Shown: in pieces, positions 16,123 to 25,888 of the stretch
Layout: each line of letters begins with the position of its first letter
Numbering within the stretch: position 1 is the stretch's first letter
From: Panacibacter microcysteis
Lineage (GTDB): Bacteria > Bacteroidota > Bacteroidia > Chitinophagales > Chitinophagaceae
Length of the DNA: 64,000 nucleotides
Reading direction: 5' to 3'
Assembly: GCF_015831355.1 (NCBI RefSeq)
Contig: NZ_JADWYR010000002.1
Coordinates: 992,001-1,056,000 of the forward strand
The notes under the pieces: model-generated
Databases searched by the model: none
Told to the model about the DNA's origin: nothing
The model's input: only the letters and a program-made list of their open reading frames with translations
Made by a program: the position numbers and the translations under genes

Positions 16123-18896
16123 TGCAAGTGAAAATTTACACCATCATTTTGATCAGCTTTTTGTTTTGTTGTAGTCAACTGCGGGCACAGCAGACTGGTG
16201 GGCCTGTAATTTCCGGTGATTTCAAAGGTCTTACTATTGATACATTTCTTATTACCATAGAAAAGCAATCTGGTTATAAATTTTATTATGATACTGCCTG
16301 GTTTGATTCAACCAGAATCAGTCTTTCAGTAAAAAACGAGCCCTTACAAGCGGTGCTTACTGCGGCCTTTAAAGACATTGGCCTGGTGTACACAATTGAC
16401 CATGATAAAAATGTTTTTGTAAGTAAGGGCATAACTGTTCAAACTGATTTACCGGAGTCTTTTTTTGCGGTTGTTACAAACCCGCAAGATTCGTCCGCTC
16501 AAACATCAGCAAAGGATATTGAGGAGCCGGAAGAGAAGGTGCAGGTTGCCAAACAGGATAACAAGCTTTATGTAATTGGCCAGAAAAACGTTAATACAGG
16601 TGAAGAAAGAGTGACTGTTACCGGATACATCAGAGATGCAAAGTCGGGAGAACCTGTTATCGGCGCATCGGTTTATATCCAAAACCCCACCATTGGTGTA
16701 TCAACAGATCAATATGGTTATTTTACCATTCAGCTACCTAAAGGCAAGCATACGTTATTCGTTCAAAGTATTGGCATGACCGACACTAAGCGCCAGTTAC
16801 TTGTACAGGGAGAAGGTAAAATAAACATAGACATGGCAGGCACTGTGATGACGTTGAAACGGGTGATCGTTTCAGCCGAAAAAGCTAGCAATATCCGTAG
16901 CCTGCAGATGGGTTCGCAAAAGATTGATATCAAAACAATCAAGCAGGTGCCGGTAGTTTTTGGAGAAGCTGATGTACTAAGGGTTGCCCTTACCATGCCG
17001 GGTGTAAAGTCTGTCGGGGAAGCCAGTACCGGCCTGAATGTACGCGGTGGCTCCGCAGATCAGAACCTCATTTTATTCAATGACGCAACCATTTATAATC
17101 CGGCTCACTTTTTCGGTATGTTTTCCGCCTTCAATCCCGAAGTAGTAAAAGACGTAGAGCTCTTTAAAAGCAGTATTCCGGCAAGGTATGGCGGAAGATT
17201 ATCATCTGTGGTAAACATCAACAGCCGCGAGGGGAATAAAAAGAATATCACCGGTTCTGCAGGTATTGGCTTACTAACAAGCAGGATAAACATTGAAGGA
17301 CCGTTGGTAAAAGATAAATCTTCTTTCATTCTTGGAGGTAGAACCACATACGCCAACTGGTTGTTAAAACTATTACCATCAGCGTACGAAAACAGCAAGG
17401 CATCGTTCTATGATCTTAACTTGAACATCACCCACGAGATCAACAAAAAGAACTACATCTATCTTACCGGTTATATGAGCAGTGACCGGTTCAATCTTAA
17501 CAGCGATACATTTTACACGTACGGTAACAAAAATGTTTCTTTAAAATGGAAGCACATTTTCAGCAACAAAGTCTATAGCCTTGTAACTGCTGGTTACGAT
17601 AATTATGCATACAAGATTTCGAGCGAAAAAAATCCTGTTAACGCATATTCACTGGGCTTTGATATCAACCAGGCATATTTCAAGGCACACGTTAATTATT
17701 TTATTAATAGTAAACATACTGTTGAGTTTGGCATTAACAGCCTCTTCTATAAATTACATTCCGGTACTTACCAGCCCATAGGCAAAGAATCGTTGGTAGT
17801 GCCTGTAGAAATGCAGGCAGAGCAGGCACTTGAATCTGCACTATATTTTAGCGATAAATACAATATCAACAATAAGCTTTCTATTGAAAGTGGCATCCGG
17901 TACTCTGTGTATAATTTCTTCGGGCCTTACACGGTTAATAACTATCCGGACGGCGTTCCTAAAACAGAAGACAACATTATTGGCACAACAACTTACGACA
18001 AAGGCAAAATTGTAAAAACATACCACGGGCCAGAGCTGAGAATTGGCGCAAGGTATATACTTAATCAAACGCTGTCCATAAAGGCGGGTTACAACAGCCA
18101 GCGGCAATACATACACATGTTGTCAAATACTGCGGCCATGGCACCTACTGATATCTGGAAGCTGAGTGATCCTAACATTAAACCTCAGTATGGCGACCAG
18201 GTGTCTGTGGGCATTTATAAAAACCTCAAGAATAATACCATCGAGATATCAGGAGAGATCTATTATAAACGTATCAAGGATTATCTCGATTATAAAAGTG
18301 GAGCAGTGTTGGTGCTTAATCCGCACATAGAAACCGACGTTTTGAAAACAAAAGGCAAAGCATACGGCGCTGAATTATTGATCAAGAAGTTAACAGGTAA
18401 ATTCAATGGTTGGGTTAGCTATACATACAGCCGCATTTTACTAACGGCAGATAATCCTGAAACTGGCGATTTTATCAATAATGGGGATCCCTATCCTGCC
18501 AACTACGACAAGCCGCATGACGTTACGTTCATCGGGAACTATCGGTTCTCACATCGCTTTAGTATTTCACTTAATGCAACCTATAGTACAGGCAGGCCAA
18601 TAACGTTACCCATAGGCAGATTCTATTACGCAGATGGCGAGCGTACATTGTATGCAAACCGCAACGGACACAGGATACCGGATTATTTTCGTACAGATTT
18701 TTCTATGAATATAGAAGGCAACCACAAAGTGCACCAGAAAACACATAATTCATGGACGGTGGGTGTATACAACTTAACGGGCAGAAAAAATCCATACTCA
18801 GTTTACTATGTTTCAGAAAACGGGGCGGTAAACGGTTATAAGCTGTCCATTTTTGGAAGCGCCATACCATATGTAAATTTCAATATCAGGTTTTAG
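16122..18896 (+). CDS. TonB-dependent receptor with STN and carboxypeptidase-like domains
   Basis: A 924-residue outer-membrane transporter. After the signal peptide (ending near LRAQQ) comes a secretin/TonB short N-terminal (STN) domain (about 30-110), then a carboxypeptidase regulatory-like domain (about 165-245, starting VTVTGYIRDAKSGEPVIGAS). The plug (about 265-390, with VRGGSADQNLILFNDA) and a 22-strand barrel ending in VNFNIRF follow. STN domains normally contact FecR-type anti-sigma factors, but no such gene is visible in the window. It is coupled to the upstream unknown gene and followed 125 bases later by a DUF4249 gene. The substrate is unknown. Confidence 0.92.
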   Translation: MQVKIYTIILISFLFCCSQLRAQQTGGPVISGDFKGLTIDTFLITIEKQSGYKFYYDTAWFDSTRISLSVKNEPLQAVLTAAFKDIGLVYTIDHDKNVFVSKGITVQTDLPESFFAVVTNPQDSSAQTSAKDIEEPEEKVQVAKQDNKLYVIGQKNVNTGEERVTVTGYIRDAKSGEPVIGASVYIQNPTIGVSTDQYGYFTIQLPKGKHTLFVQSIGMTDTKRQLLVQGEGKINIDMAGTVMTLKRVIVSAEKASNIRSLQMGSQKIDIKTIKQVPVVFGEADVLRVALTMPGVKSVGEASTGLNVRGGSADQNLILFNDATIYNPAHFFGMFSAFNPEVVKDVELFKSSIPARYGGRLSSVVNINSREGNKKNITGSAGIGLLTSRINIEGPLVKDKSSFILGGRTTYANWLLKLLPSAYENSKASFYDLNLNITHEINKKNYIYLTGYMSSDRFNLNSDTFYTYGNKNVSLKWKHIFSNKVYSLVTAGYDNYAYKISSEKNPVNAYSLGFDINQAYFKAHVNYFINSKHTVEFGINSLFYKLHSGTYQPIGKESLVVPVEMQAEQALESALYFSDKYNINNKLSIESGIRYSVYNFFGPYTVNNYPDGVPKTEDNIIGTTTYDKGKIVKTYHGPELRIGARYILNQTLSIKAGYNSQRQYIHMLSNTAAMAPTDIWKLSDPNIKPQYGDQVSVGIYKNLKNNTIEISGEIYYKRIKDYLDYKSGAVLVLNPHIETDVLKTKGKAYGAELLIKKLTGKFNGWVSYTYSRILLTADNPETGDFINNGDPYPANYDKPHDVTFIGNYRFSHRFSISLNATYSTGRPITLPIGRFYYADGERTLYANRNGHRIPDYFRTDFSMNIEGNHKVHQKTHNSWTVGVYNLTGRKNPYSVYYVSENGAVNGYKLSIFGSAIPYVNFNIRF

Positions 18897-18931
18897 TAGA
18901 AAATATTTATGAACCAAACTTTTAGTCATAA

Positions 18932-18962
18932 TGGCATCGCCTGTTGCGTCGCACACTTGTAC
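18932..18962 (+). repeat. Dispersed intergenic repeat, locus 5 (R1 variant)
   Basis: A core reading GTTGCGTCGCACACTTGTAC at 18943-18962, preceded by GGCATCGCCT. It combines the R1 palindrome with the CACAC end of R2. It interrupts what otherwise looks like one operon, between the TonB receptor and the DUF4249 gene. Confidence 0.88.
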
Positions 18963-19020
18963 TGCAAAGCAAAGCCGGGCAACGATGACCTTTTGCTAAA
19001 GTCATTATAACAAAAACAGC

Positions 19021-20187
19021 ATGAGACCAGCCAGACTTATACTTTTCGTTCTCTTTGCAGGCATCTTGTTTTGTGCGTGCAAAGAAGTTTACGAACCCAA
19101 TCTTCAATCACCACAAACAGGTTATCTTGTTGTAGATGGTTTTATCAATTCAGCCAGTGGCGGCACATCAACAATAACACTTACGAGAACCACAAAACTG
19201 GTAGATACAGTCAGCGTTTTGTACGAGCACGGTGCAAGCGTAGTTATAGAAGGAGAAAATGGCGAAAGCTATTATCTTACACCAGGTATCAATGGCACGT
19301 ATACATCAGATCCGCTTACATTGAATACTGCTGTTAATTACAGGGTGCACATCAATACGGCAGACGGTAAGGAATATACATCAGCCTACACACCTGTAAA
19401 AGCCACACCCGTTATAGATAGCATTAGCTGGGAGCAAACAGGTGAAGGCGTAACAACTCATATCAACACGCATGATGCCACCGGAAATGTAAAGTACTAC
19501 CGCTGGACATATGCAGAAACATGGCAGATCAGGTCTGCTTATTACAGTACACTTAAATACACTGTTGACCCGCTCACATCTTTAAATGTTGGCGTAGAGT
19601 ATCGCAATGCCGGGCTGCCAGATTTAACTATTTGGGATTGCTGGCAATCTTACACTGCCAAAAATATCATGCTGGGTACAACAGAAAAACTAAGCTCTGA
19701 TATAATTTATTTACCATTAACGCATATAGAACCCGAATCAATCAAGTTAAGTGTTTTATATAGCGTGGAACTAAAACAATATGCGTTGAGTAAAGGCGCG
19801 TACAATTTTTACGAGCAACTTCGAAAAAATACTGAACAATTGGGCTCTATATTTGATGCGCAACCGTCAGAGTTAATTGGTAATATACAGTGTATTACAG
19901 ATCCAGGAGAAATCGTAATCGGATATGTAGACGTAACCACAGAGAGCACCAAGAGAATTTTTATCAGTAATCGTGATGTAGATAAATGGGGCTATTCACA
20001 AGGCTGCAGTAATATAAAAATAGACAATAACGCTGACAGCATAGCAAAATATGGTAACGGGCTTATTCCTACAGTTCCTAATCAACTTGGACCCTTCAAT
20101 TCCATCATAGATTTTTACGCGGCTGATCCTTATTGTGTCGATTGCACTTTACGGGGCACTAATCAAAGACCGTCCTTCTGGCCATAA
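19021..20187 (+). CDS. DUF4249 domain lipoprotein
   Basis: A 388-residue lipoprotein with a signal ending in ILFCAC. The DUF4249 hallmark, GYLVVDGFINSASGGTSTITLTRT, begins near residue 37 (quoted in parts: GYLVVDGFIN, then TSTITLTRT). Two beta-sandwich-like halves follow. DUF4249 proteins in Bacteroidota are regularly encoded next to TonB-dependent receptors of the kind found upstream, so it may be a surface-exposed partner of that receptor. No catalytic residues are known. Confidence 0.85.
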   Translation: MRPARLILFVLFAGILFCACKEVYEPNLQSPQTGYLVVDGFINSASGGTSTITLTRTTKLVDTVSVLYEHGASVVIEGENGESYYLTPGINGTYTSDPLTLNTAVNYRVHINTADGKEYTSAYTPVKATPVIDSISWEQTGEGVTTHINTHDATGNVKYYRWTYAETWQIRSAYYSTLKYTVDPLTSLNVGVEYRNAGLPDLTIWDCWQSYTAKNIMLGTTEKLSSDIIYLPLTHIEPESIKLSVLYSVELKQYALSKGAYNFYEQLRKNTEQLGSIFDAQPSELIGNIQCITDPGEIVIGYVDVTTESTKRIFISNRDVDKWGYSQGCSNIKIDNNADSIAKYGNGLIPTVPNQLGPFNSIIDFYAADPYCVDCTLRGTNQRPSFWP

Positions 20188-20223
20188 ATCATTTTAAAAC
20201 TTACAAGCTAAAAGATCACCGGC

Positions 20224-22614
20224 ATGTATTTCAGTAACACCTGTGTTTGTTTTCTTACACGTGCATTGTTTGCAGTTTTTATTTTCACAATTGCTTCAAC
20301 CAGCATCTCTGCTCAGCAGGGTACCAGTAATATCAGGCTGGTATTTAACCAATACAAAGCGCGTACAATCACCGAAAAAATATATGCACATACAGATAAA
20401 AACTATTACCTGGCGGGCGAAATACTATGGTTTAAACTGTATAACACCGATGGCGTTTTTCACAGGCCGCTTGCAATGAGCAAAGTTGCCTACGTTGAAT
20501 TACTCGATAGTGCAAATAAGCCCGTGCTACAGGCAAAAATTGGTTTAAAAGATGGCGAAGGCGATGGCTCGCTGTTTCTGCCGGTTAATATTTCATCAGG
20601 CAACTACCTGCTGAGAGTCTACACAAGCTGGATGAAAAACTTCGATCCGGTATATTACTTCCGGAAAAAAATAACCGTAGTCAATGTGCAGAAAAATAAC
20701 AGTACGGCTTCGCCAAACACCCCTTTTCAAACCGATATACAATTCTTTCCGGAAGGCGGTGACCTTATCAATGGATTGAAAAATCACGTAGCGTTTAAAG
20801 CCACAACACCTATTGGTAAAGGCGTCGCCTTCACTGGCTACCTGTTAGATAATACCGATACCATTTTGCAGTTCAATCCTGTACATGCAGGTATGGGCAG
20901 CTTCAGCTTTACGCCTCAAACCGGTCACACCTACCAGGCTGTTATAAAAAACGACAGTGTAATCACAGTCAAATCGCTGCCACTGGTTTACAACAATGGA
21001 TATAATATGCTGGTCACCGGTAACGGTAATATGTGGAATGTGCAGGTACAGTGTAATGTAACTGCAATAAAAGCAATAACGTTAATGGCTACAACAGGCG
21101 GTGCCGTAAAGTTTACAGCCACCGCGGCGCTGCAAAACAATATAGCAGCTTTTTCTATCAGCAAAGCTGTTTTGGGCGATGGTATTTCACAACTAACTGC
21201 TTTGAATGACCAGGGCAAAGCAGTATCAGAAAGACTGGTCTTTAAAAAACCAGCAACATTGTTGTCAATAGCTGCAACGGCCAGTGAGGCCAGCTATCGG
21301 GAAAGACAAAAAGTAAGCATTGATGTAGGCCTGAACAACGCCGATACAGCAAGCCTTTCCATGGCTGTTTACAGGATCGACTCTCTTCAAACGCCTGAGA
21401 CTGCTGCGATAGAGCACTACCTGCTCCTGTCTTCCGAGCTCAGGGGGTTTATTGAAGACCCTGCTTACTATTTCAACGCTGCCGGCAACGAGGCTGATGA
21501 AGCATTGGATAACCTGTTGTTGACACAAGGGTGGCGCAGGTTTAAATGGAATGAAATACTGGGCAGTCAGCAACCGCCTGTTTCCTTCATCCCGGAAACG
21601 AATGGGCACATTGTACGGGGGAAAGTCATCAACACCATGACCGGGCAGCCTGCGCAGTTAATAGAAACATACGCATCTGTGCCTGGGTCTATGACGCAGT
21701 TTAAAAGTTGTATCAGCGATACGGGCGGCACTGTTAAATACGAGTTCCCCAATTTTTACGGGGGTTCATCACTGGTCGCAATGCCTAATACAATGACGGA
21801 CACCATCAATAAAATTGAATTGGAAGACCCCTTCAGCAATGCATATACAACTACAGGCCTCCCTGCTTTCGAACGGCCGGTAAGCTTTCCCAACACTGTG
21901 CTTGCGCAACACATTAGCATGCAGGTACAGAATATTTATACCGCAGAAAAACAACAGCAGTTTTATTTGCCACATTATGTAGATACTGCCGCATTTTATG
22001 TAACGCCCGAGTTAAAGTATGCCCTTGATGATTACACACGTTTCACATCTATGGAAGAAGTTTTGCGTGAATACGTGGCGATGGTAAACGTAACACGAAG
22101 GGGCGGCAGGGTGTACCTGCCTGTGATTAATACACCCGAAAATGTTTTTTTTCAAACAGACCCGCTCGTTCTCATTGATGGTGTACCATTGTTCAACTTA
22201 AATAAACTGCTGGAATTTGATCCGCTTAAAGTAAGAAACCTTGATGTTGTTACCAGGCGTTACATTTACGGCACTTCGGTATTTGAAGGCATACTCAACT
22301 ATAAAACCTATAGCCCTGCATTATCAAACTACGATTTTACTACAAACGTAAACGTGGCTGCATACGAAGGGCTTCAACTGGAAAGGGAATTTTACACACC
22401 CGTATACAATACTGCAGAAGCGGTTGCAAGCCACCTGCCCGATTTCAGGAATGTATTGCAATGGAAACCAGATATACACCTCAACAATAAAACAAAAACA
22501 ACCTTAGAACTCTATACATCAGACCTGCCCGGTAAGTATGTTGTAGTTATCCAGGGGCTTTCGGCCAACGGTTTGTTTGGCAGCAAGATCCTTTCTTTTG
22601 ATGTTGTAAAATAA
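20224..22614 (+). CDS. Large exported MG2-like beta-sandwich protein, last gene of the receptor operon
   Basis: A 796-residue protein with a signal peptide ending near STSISAQ. Residues 50-150 (TEKIYAHTDKNYYLAGE, then WFKLY) match the macroglobulin MG2-type domain found in large Bacteroidota envelope proteins. Further beta-sandwich segments follow, and a stretch near 690-720 (VLIDGVPLFNLNKLLEFDP) resembles a TonB plug-like fragment. It starts 36 bases after the DUF4249 stop, which marks the cluster as a functional unit. No enzyme motif or thioester motif is visible. Its role is unknown beyond probable envelope location. Confidence 0.75.
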   Translation: MYFSNTCVCFLTRALFAVFIFTIASTSISAQQGTSNIRLVFNQYKARTITEKIYAHTDKNYYLAGEILWFKLYNTDGVFHRPLAMSKVAYVELLDSANKPVLQAKIGLKDGEGDGSLFLPVNISSGNYLLRVYTSWMKNFDPVYYFRKKITVVNVQKNNSTASPNTPFQTDIQFFPEGGDLINGLKNHVAFKATTPIGKGVAFTGYLLDNTDTILQFNPVHAGMGSFSFTPQTGHTYQAVIKNDSVITVKSLPLVYNNGYNMLVTGNGNMWNVQVQCNVTAIKAITLMATTGGAVKFTATAALQNNIAAFSISKAVLGDGISQLTALNDQGKAVSERLVFKKPATLLSIAATASEASYRERQKVSIDVGLNNADTASLSMAVYRIDSLQTPETAAIEHYLLLSSELRGFIEDPAYYFNAAGNEADEALDNLLLTQGWRRFKWNEILGSQQPPVSFIPETNGHIVRGKVINTMTGQPAQLIETYASVPGSMTQFKSCISDTGGTVKYEFPNFYGGSSLVAMPNTMTDTINKIELEDPFSNAYTTTGLPAFERPVSFPNTVLAQHISMQVQNIYTAEKQQQFYLPHYVDTAAFYVTPELKYALDDYTRFTSMEEVLREYVAMVNVTRRGGRVYLPVINTPENVFFQTDPLVLIDGVPLFNLNKLLEFDPLKVRNLDVVTRRYIYGTSVFEGILNYKTYSPALSNYDFTTNVNVAAYEGLQLEREFYTPVYNTAEAVASHLPDFRNVLQWKPDIHLNNKTKTTLELYTSDLPGKYVVVIQGLSANGLFGSKILSFDVVK

Positions 22615-22643
22615 AAGCCCGTTCATTTTATTGAACAGGCTTT
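22613..22643 (+). terminator. Possible intrinsic terminator of the receptor operon
   Basis: AAAGCC, one mismatch, GTTCA paired with TGAAC, one mismatch, GGCTTT, right at the stop codon of the last gene. The following sequence is only weakly T-rich. Confidence 0.5.
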
Positions 22644-22672
22644 ACGGTTGGTTGGTTAATATTCTTATGTAC

Positions 22673-22830
22673 CCGGCTGTATTGCTGCTATCAGGCTTTT
22701 GTTGCGTCGCACACTTGTACTGCAGATCATAGCTCAGCTTCAGCTTCCGGTTCGCAACGTCCCTGCTCACCATAGTTCCGTACGTACAAGTGAGTGACAC
22801 AACAGGCGATGCCATACGTACTGCTGCCGG
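22673..22830. repeat. Dispersed intergenic repeat, locus 6 (R1 variant and R2 facing each other)
   Basis: A facing pair: GTTGCGTCGCACACTTGTAC on + at 22701-22720 and exact R2 on - at 22784-22803. Both CCGGC boxes are present (22673-22677, 23 bases away; 22826-22830, 22 bases away). The two cores span 103 bases. It lies between the ends of two convergent genes. Confidence 0.92.
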
Positions 22831-22840
22831 CTACCTTATA

Positions 22841-24283
22841 CTACTCCGTAATTTTAAAAGCTATGGCATATTTACCCGCAATCTTATTTGCCGGTAATGC
22901 TAATATGGTATTGCCATCTGCCAGGGTAATATTCAGTTTTGTCTTAGGTGCATCCAGGCAAACAATCTTACTCTTTTTTGTAAGTGTTAATCCTTTTAAT
23001 GTTATGGTTTCAGGCACTATAACGTCTTCGGTTTTGCTATCGCTCAGCAGGTATACATATTTACTTTTACCATCGTTAGATTGCAGGTACACAATATTGC
23101 CATCCTCATAAGGCGCAAGCGGTTTAGTGCCGTAGACTGCTTCGCCGTGCACTTTCATCCATCCGCCTATTTCTTTCAGGCGTGTATAGGCCGTATCGCT
23201 GTAATCGCCCATTGGCGATGGTCCTATATTCAGCAACAGGTTGCCACCACGGGAAATAATGCGCACCAGCATATGTACAATGGTGTTGGTAGATTTATAA
23301 TTGTCGTTGGGTACATAGCTCCACGAATCACCCATCGTTATGCAACTTTCCCACGGGTAAGGCAGCGGTTCATTTGGTATTGTTTGTTCCGGTGTTACAT
23401 AATTTTCAAACTCACCACTTACTGTTCGGTCAACCACCATTAAACCCGGCTGATGTGTACGTGCCATACCGGCAATGCGTGCCATGTCTATATCCTGGTC
23501 GTCTTTAATGCCGCGCTGCCATTCTACGGTTGTGTCTACAGAAGAGAGTGGCCTTACCCAGCCACCATCCAGCCATAGCACATCCACTTTTCCATAACCA
23601 GTCATCAGCTCCTGTATCTGGTTGTAGGTATAATTCTTAAATGCCTCCCACTTCTGCGGGTATTTTTTGGGATCGTAATTAACGTTCCTGTCTTTTGGTG
23701 GAAAGTATGGCCACCAATAATCGGGGCTATGCCAGTCCGGTTTGGAAAAATAAGCACCCGTCATAAAACCTTCTTTGCGAAATGCATCAAATACTTCTTT
23801 GGTCACATTACTTTTTGCATTGGCAGAAAAGGGTGTTTTGGATGATGTTATTTTATAGTCTGTCTGCTTGGTATCAAACATGCAGAAACCATCATGGTGT
23901 TTGGTGGTAAACACCACATATTTCATACCTGCGTCTTTTGCGGCGGCAGCCCATTTATCGGGATTAAAGTTTACCGGGTTAAACGTGGTCTGCAGGTTTT
24001 CGTAGGCCTGCACATATCCGTTGTAGGTTGCTGCATAAGGGCCGCGGCGCTGTGTCCACCCCTCATCTTCTGGGCAAATGCTCCAGCTCTCCACAACACC
24101 CCACTGGCTGTAAGTGCCCCAGTGCATAAAAAGCCCAAACTTAAGATCCTGCCACTGGGCTATTTTTTGCTGCACCAATGTATCTGCAGGCTTTACATAG
24201 CTGTTATTAAAATTATGCTGCTGCGCAAATGCGGTAATTGTGCATGGTGCAAGCAAGGCAGAAAGCAGGTATCTCCTTTTCAT
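22841..24283 (-). CDS. Alpha-L-fucosidase, GH29
   Basis: A 480-residue secreted glycoside hydrolase family 29 enzyme that removes terminal alpha-L-fucose. The signal peptide ends at ITAFAQ. The family hallmarks are KFGLFMHWGTYSQWG near residue 48, FTTKHHDGFCMF near 125-136 and DVLWLDGGW near 235, where the Asp of LDG is the expected nucleophile. A C-terminal beta-sandwich closes the protein. It is followed, on the same strand and 51 bases upstream, by a sialidase-like gene, so both may be one operon acting on fucosylated glycans. Confidence 0.93.
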   Translation of the reverse strand: MKRRYLLSALLAPCTITAFAQQHNFNNSYVKPADTLVQQKIAQWQDLKFGLFMHWGTYSQWGVVESWSICPEDEGWTQRRGPYAATYNGYVQAYENLQTTFNPVNFNPDKWAAAAKDAGMKYVVFTTKHHDGFCMFDTKQTDYKITSSKTPFSANAKSNVTKEVFDAFRKEGFMTGAYFSKPDWHSPDYWWPYFPPKDRNVNYDPKKYPQKWEAFKNYTYNQIQELMTGYGKVDVLWLDGGWVRPLSSVDTTVEWQRGIKDDQDIDMARIAGMARTHQPGLMVVDRTVSGEFENYVTPEQTIPNEPLPYPWESCITMGDSWSYVPNDNYKSTNTIVHMLVRIISRGGNLLLNIGPSPMGDYSDTAYTRLKEIGGWMKVHGEAVYGTKPLAPYEDGNIVYLQSNDGKSKYVYLLSDSKTEDVIVPETITLKGLTLTKKSKIVCLDAPKTKLNITLADGNTILALPANKIAGKYAIAFKITE

Positions 24284-24334
24284 ATTAAGTGGTGGTTATA
24301 AGTTTTTGCCAGGTTATCTTAATGTGTTCATGCG

Positions 24335-25471
24335 TTATGGTAATTGATCCAGTTTAAACCGTAACAATTCTATTGCTTCTTTTTGCCGCGATACGATGAT
24401 GTACATGTACCCGTCATTGATCATGGTGTGCGGGTAGCCATATTGTCCACCTTTCCACAAACCCTCTTTCTTTAACTGGTACAGTTCGTCTGCAATAATG
24501 TAGTGCTCATTAAATATCTTTCCATCAGCAGAAAGCGACAATACCAAAGGGTTACGGTCGTAGTGATGGAGCGTGTCAGGAATACCCACATAATAAAACC
24601 TGCCGTCAGGCAATTTACCAAAATGAAACTTGCTGTCGTTGTCAGGAAAACGTTGTTCTGAAGGTCTGCTCCATGTTGTGCCATCATCTTTACTTTCTGT
24701 AAGCCATAATCTTCCATGCCAGCCTTTTCCCGTTACACGCATCAGCATATAAATGGTATTGTCCGTTGCCTGGAAAAAAGCGCCCTCGCACAATGGTGGA
24801 AAACCGCTTTGCTCAGCAGGTGCATAAAACGTAGCCGGATTATCTTCTGTATACATAGAAGTGTCATAGAAACTGCTCATCTTCCAGCCGCTTAAACCAC
24901 GGTAATCGTCTGTATACGGAAATGTAAAATTACCGCTAATGATAAGCCTGCCTCCTGCTGTTGCCTGCGGACCATGATTGGGATTAACCGGTATATGCAT
25001 GTCTGCCGGTTTGCTCCAATGCTCAAGGTCTGTTGTGTACACCGCCCATAAGTGTGTGTTGGTGCGGTGTGGCGTATACTCACCATAATATGCAACAAGC
25101 GTATCATGAAACACGTGAAAACCCGCCGCGGTTAAAACATTCGCCGTATCTGCGTTGTAGATGGATGGCAGTGCCAGAACCTTTACCGGAGACCAATGCA
25201 CAAAGTCTGAAGATGTAGCATATACCACACGCTGCCCGGGCTTGTCTTCGTCTTTCATTCCATCGCTCCACATGGCAACCAATGTGTTATTGAATACAGT
25301 AACAGATGCATGATGGTTGTACAGCCATGCCGTATCAGGCGTATAAATCATGATGCGCTCTATCGCAAGTTTAGAAAGCCCTTCTGTCGAAACATAAGTG
25401 TGGCTAACCTGGCCAATGCAGGCAACACGTAAAAGAAAAACTATAATCAAGCATGGTATCAATCTGGTCAT
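24335..25471 (-). CDS. Secreted sialidase-like beta-propeller protein
   Basis: A 378-residue exported protein with a signal peptide (MTRLIPCLIIVFLLRVACIG) and the repeated beta-strand pattern of a six-bladed sialidase-like propeller. One clear Asp box, SKDDGTTWS, lies near residue 275. It resembles the BNR_2/exo-alpha-sialidase-like family, but the arginine triad needed for sialic acid cannot be confirmed from the sequence, so another glycan is possible. The ATG at 25471 is preferred to 25489 for the signal peptide. It precedes the GH29 gene on the same strand. Confidence 0.78.
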   Translation of the reverse strand: MTRLIPCLIIVFLLRVACIGQVSHTYVSTEGLSKLAIERIMIYTPDTAWLYNHHASVTVFNNTLVAMWSDGMKDEDKPGQRVVYATSSDFVHWSPVKVLALPSIYNADTANVLTAAGFHVFHDTLVAYYGEYTPHRTNTHLWAVYTTDLEHWSKPADMHIPVNPNHGPQATAGGRLIISGNFTFPYTDDYRGLSGWKMSSFYDTSMYTEDNPATFYAPAEQSGFPPLCEGAFFQATDNTIYMLMRVTGKGWHGRLWLTESKDDGTTWSRPSEQRFPDNDSKFHFGKLPDGRFYYVGIPDTLHHYDRNPLVLSLSADGKIFNEHYIIADELYQLKKEGLWKGGQYGYPHTMINDGYMYIIVSRQKEAIELLRFKLDQLP

Positions 25472-25610
25472 ATAAGCGTAGTGTTGCAATGTACTTGCAA
25501 TTCCGTTGCGGTCTTATTCCGATTTATACTATTACTGCTATATTCTTTGCACTGTAAAATTTGTTTCATTCTATAACACGCTGTTTGGCCGGTCTTTTTT
25601 TGTCTGGTGG

Positions 25611-25656
25611 CCGGCTTATGTATAAAAGGCATCATCGTTGCGTCGCACTCTTGTAC
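25611..25656 (+). repeat. Dispersed intergenic repeat, locus 7 (R1)
   Basis: An exact R1 core at 25637-25656 with CCGGC at 25611-25615, 21 bases away. It lies in the 417-base divergent gap between the sialidase-like and GH3 genes, which also holds an inverted-repeat cluster at 25784-25817. Confidence 0.9.
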
Positions 25657-25783
25657 TGCAAAGCGCTGCTCGGCACCTCCGGGCACATGCTACGCGCATT
25701 ATCTGCAGGCTGTGCTTATTTGAACTTTTTCTTATCTATTATTTGCAAACCGGGGCATGATTATACGCCCAAATATTTATACA

Positions 25784-25817
25784 CTTACATTGCATGTAAG
25801 AGTTAGTTACTCTTACA
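25784..25817 (+). promoter_or_regulatory. Overlapping inverted-repeat cluster upstream of the GH3 gene
   Basis: Three arms lie 72 bases before the GH3 start. Arm A, CTTACAT (25784-25790), is complementary to ATGTAAG (25794-25800) with a TGC spacer. TGTAAGAGT (25795-25803) is complementary to ACTCTTACA (25809-25817) with a 5-base loop. The middle arm can pair with either side, so the site could be an iterated operator or two mutually exclusive RNA hairpins. No regulator gene is adjacent. Confidence 0.4.
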
Positions 25818-25888
25818 ATTCAAAAAACAATGGTCATTTTCTTTTGGTGAAAATAACCCCTTGTCCGGCACAACCGTAATACAATCAT

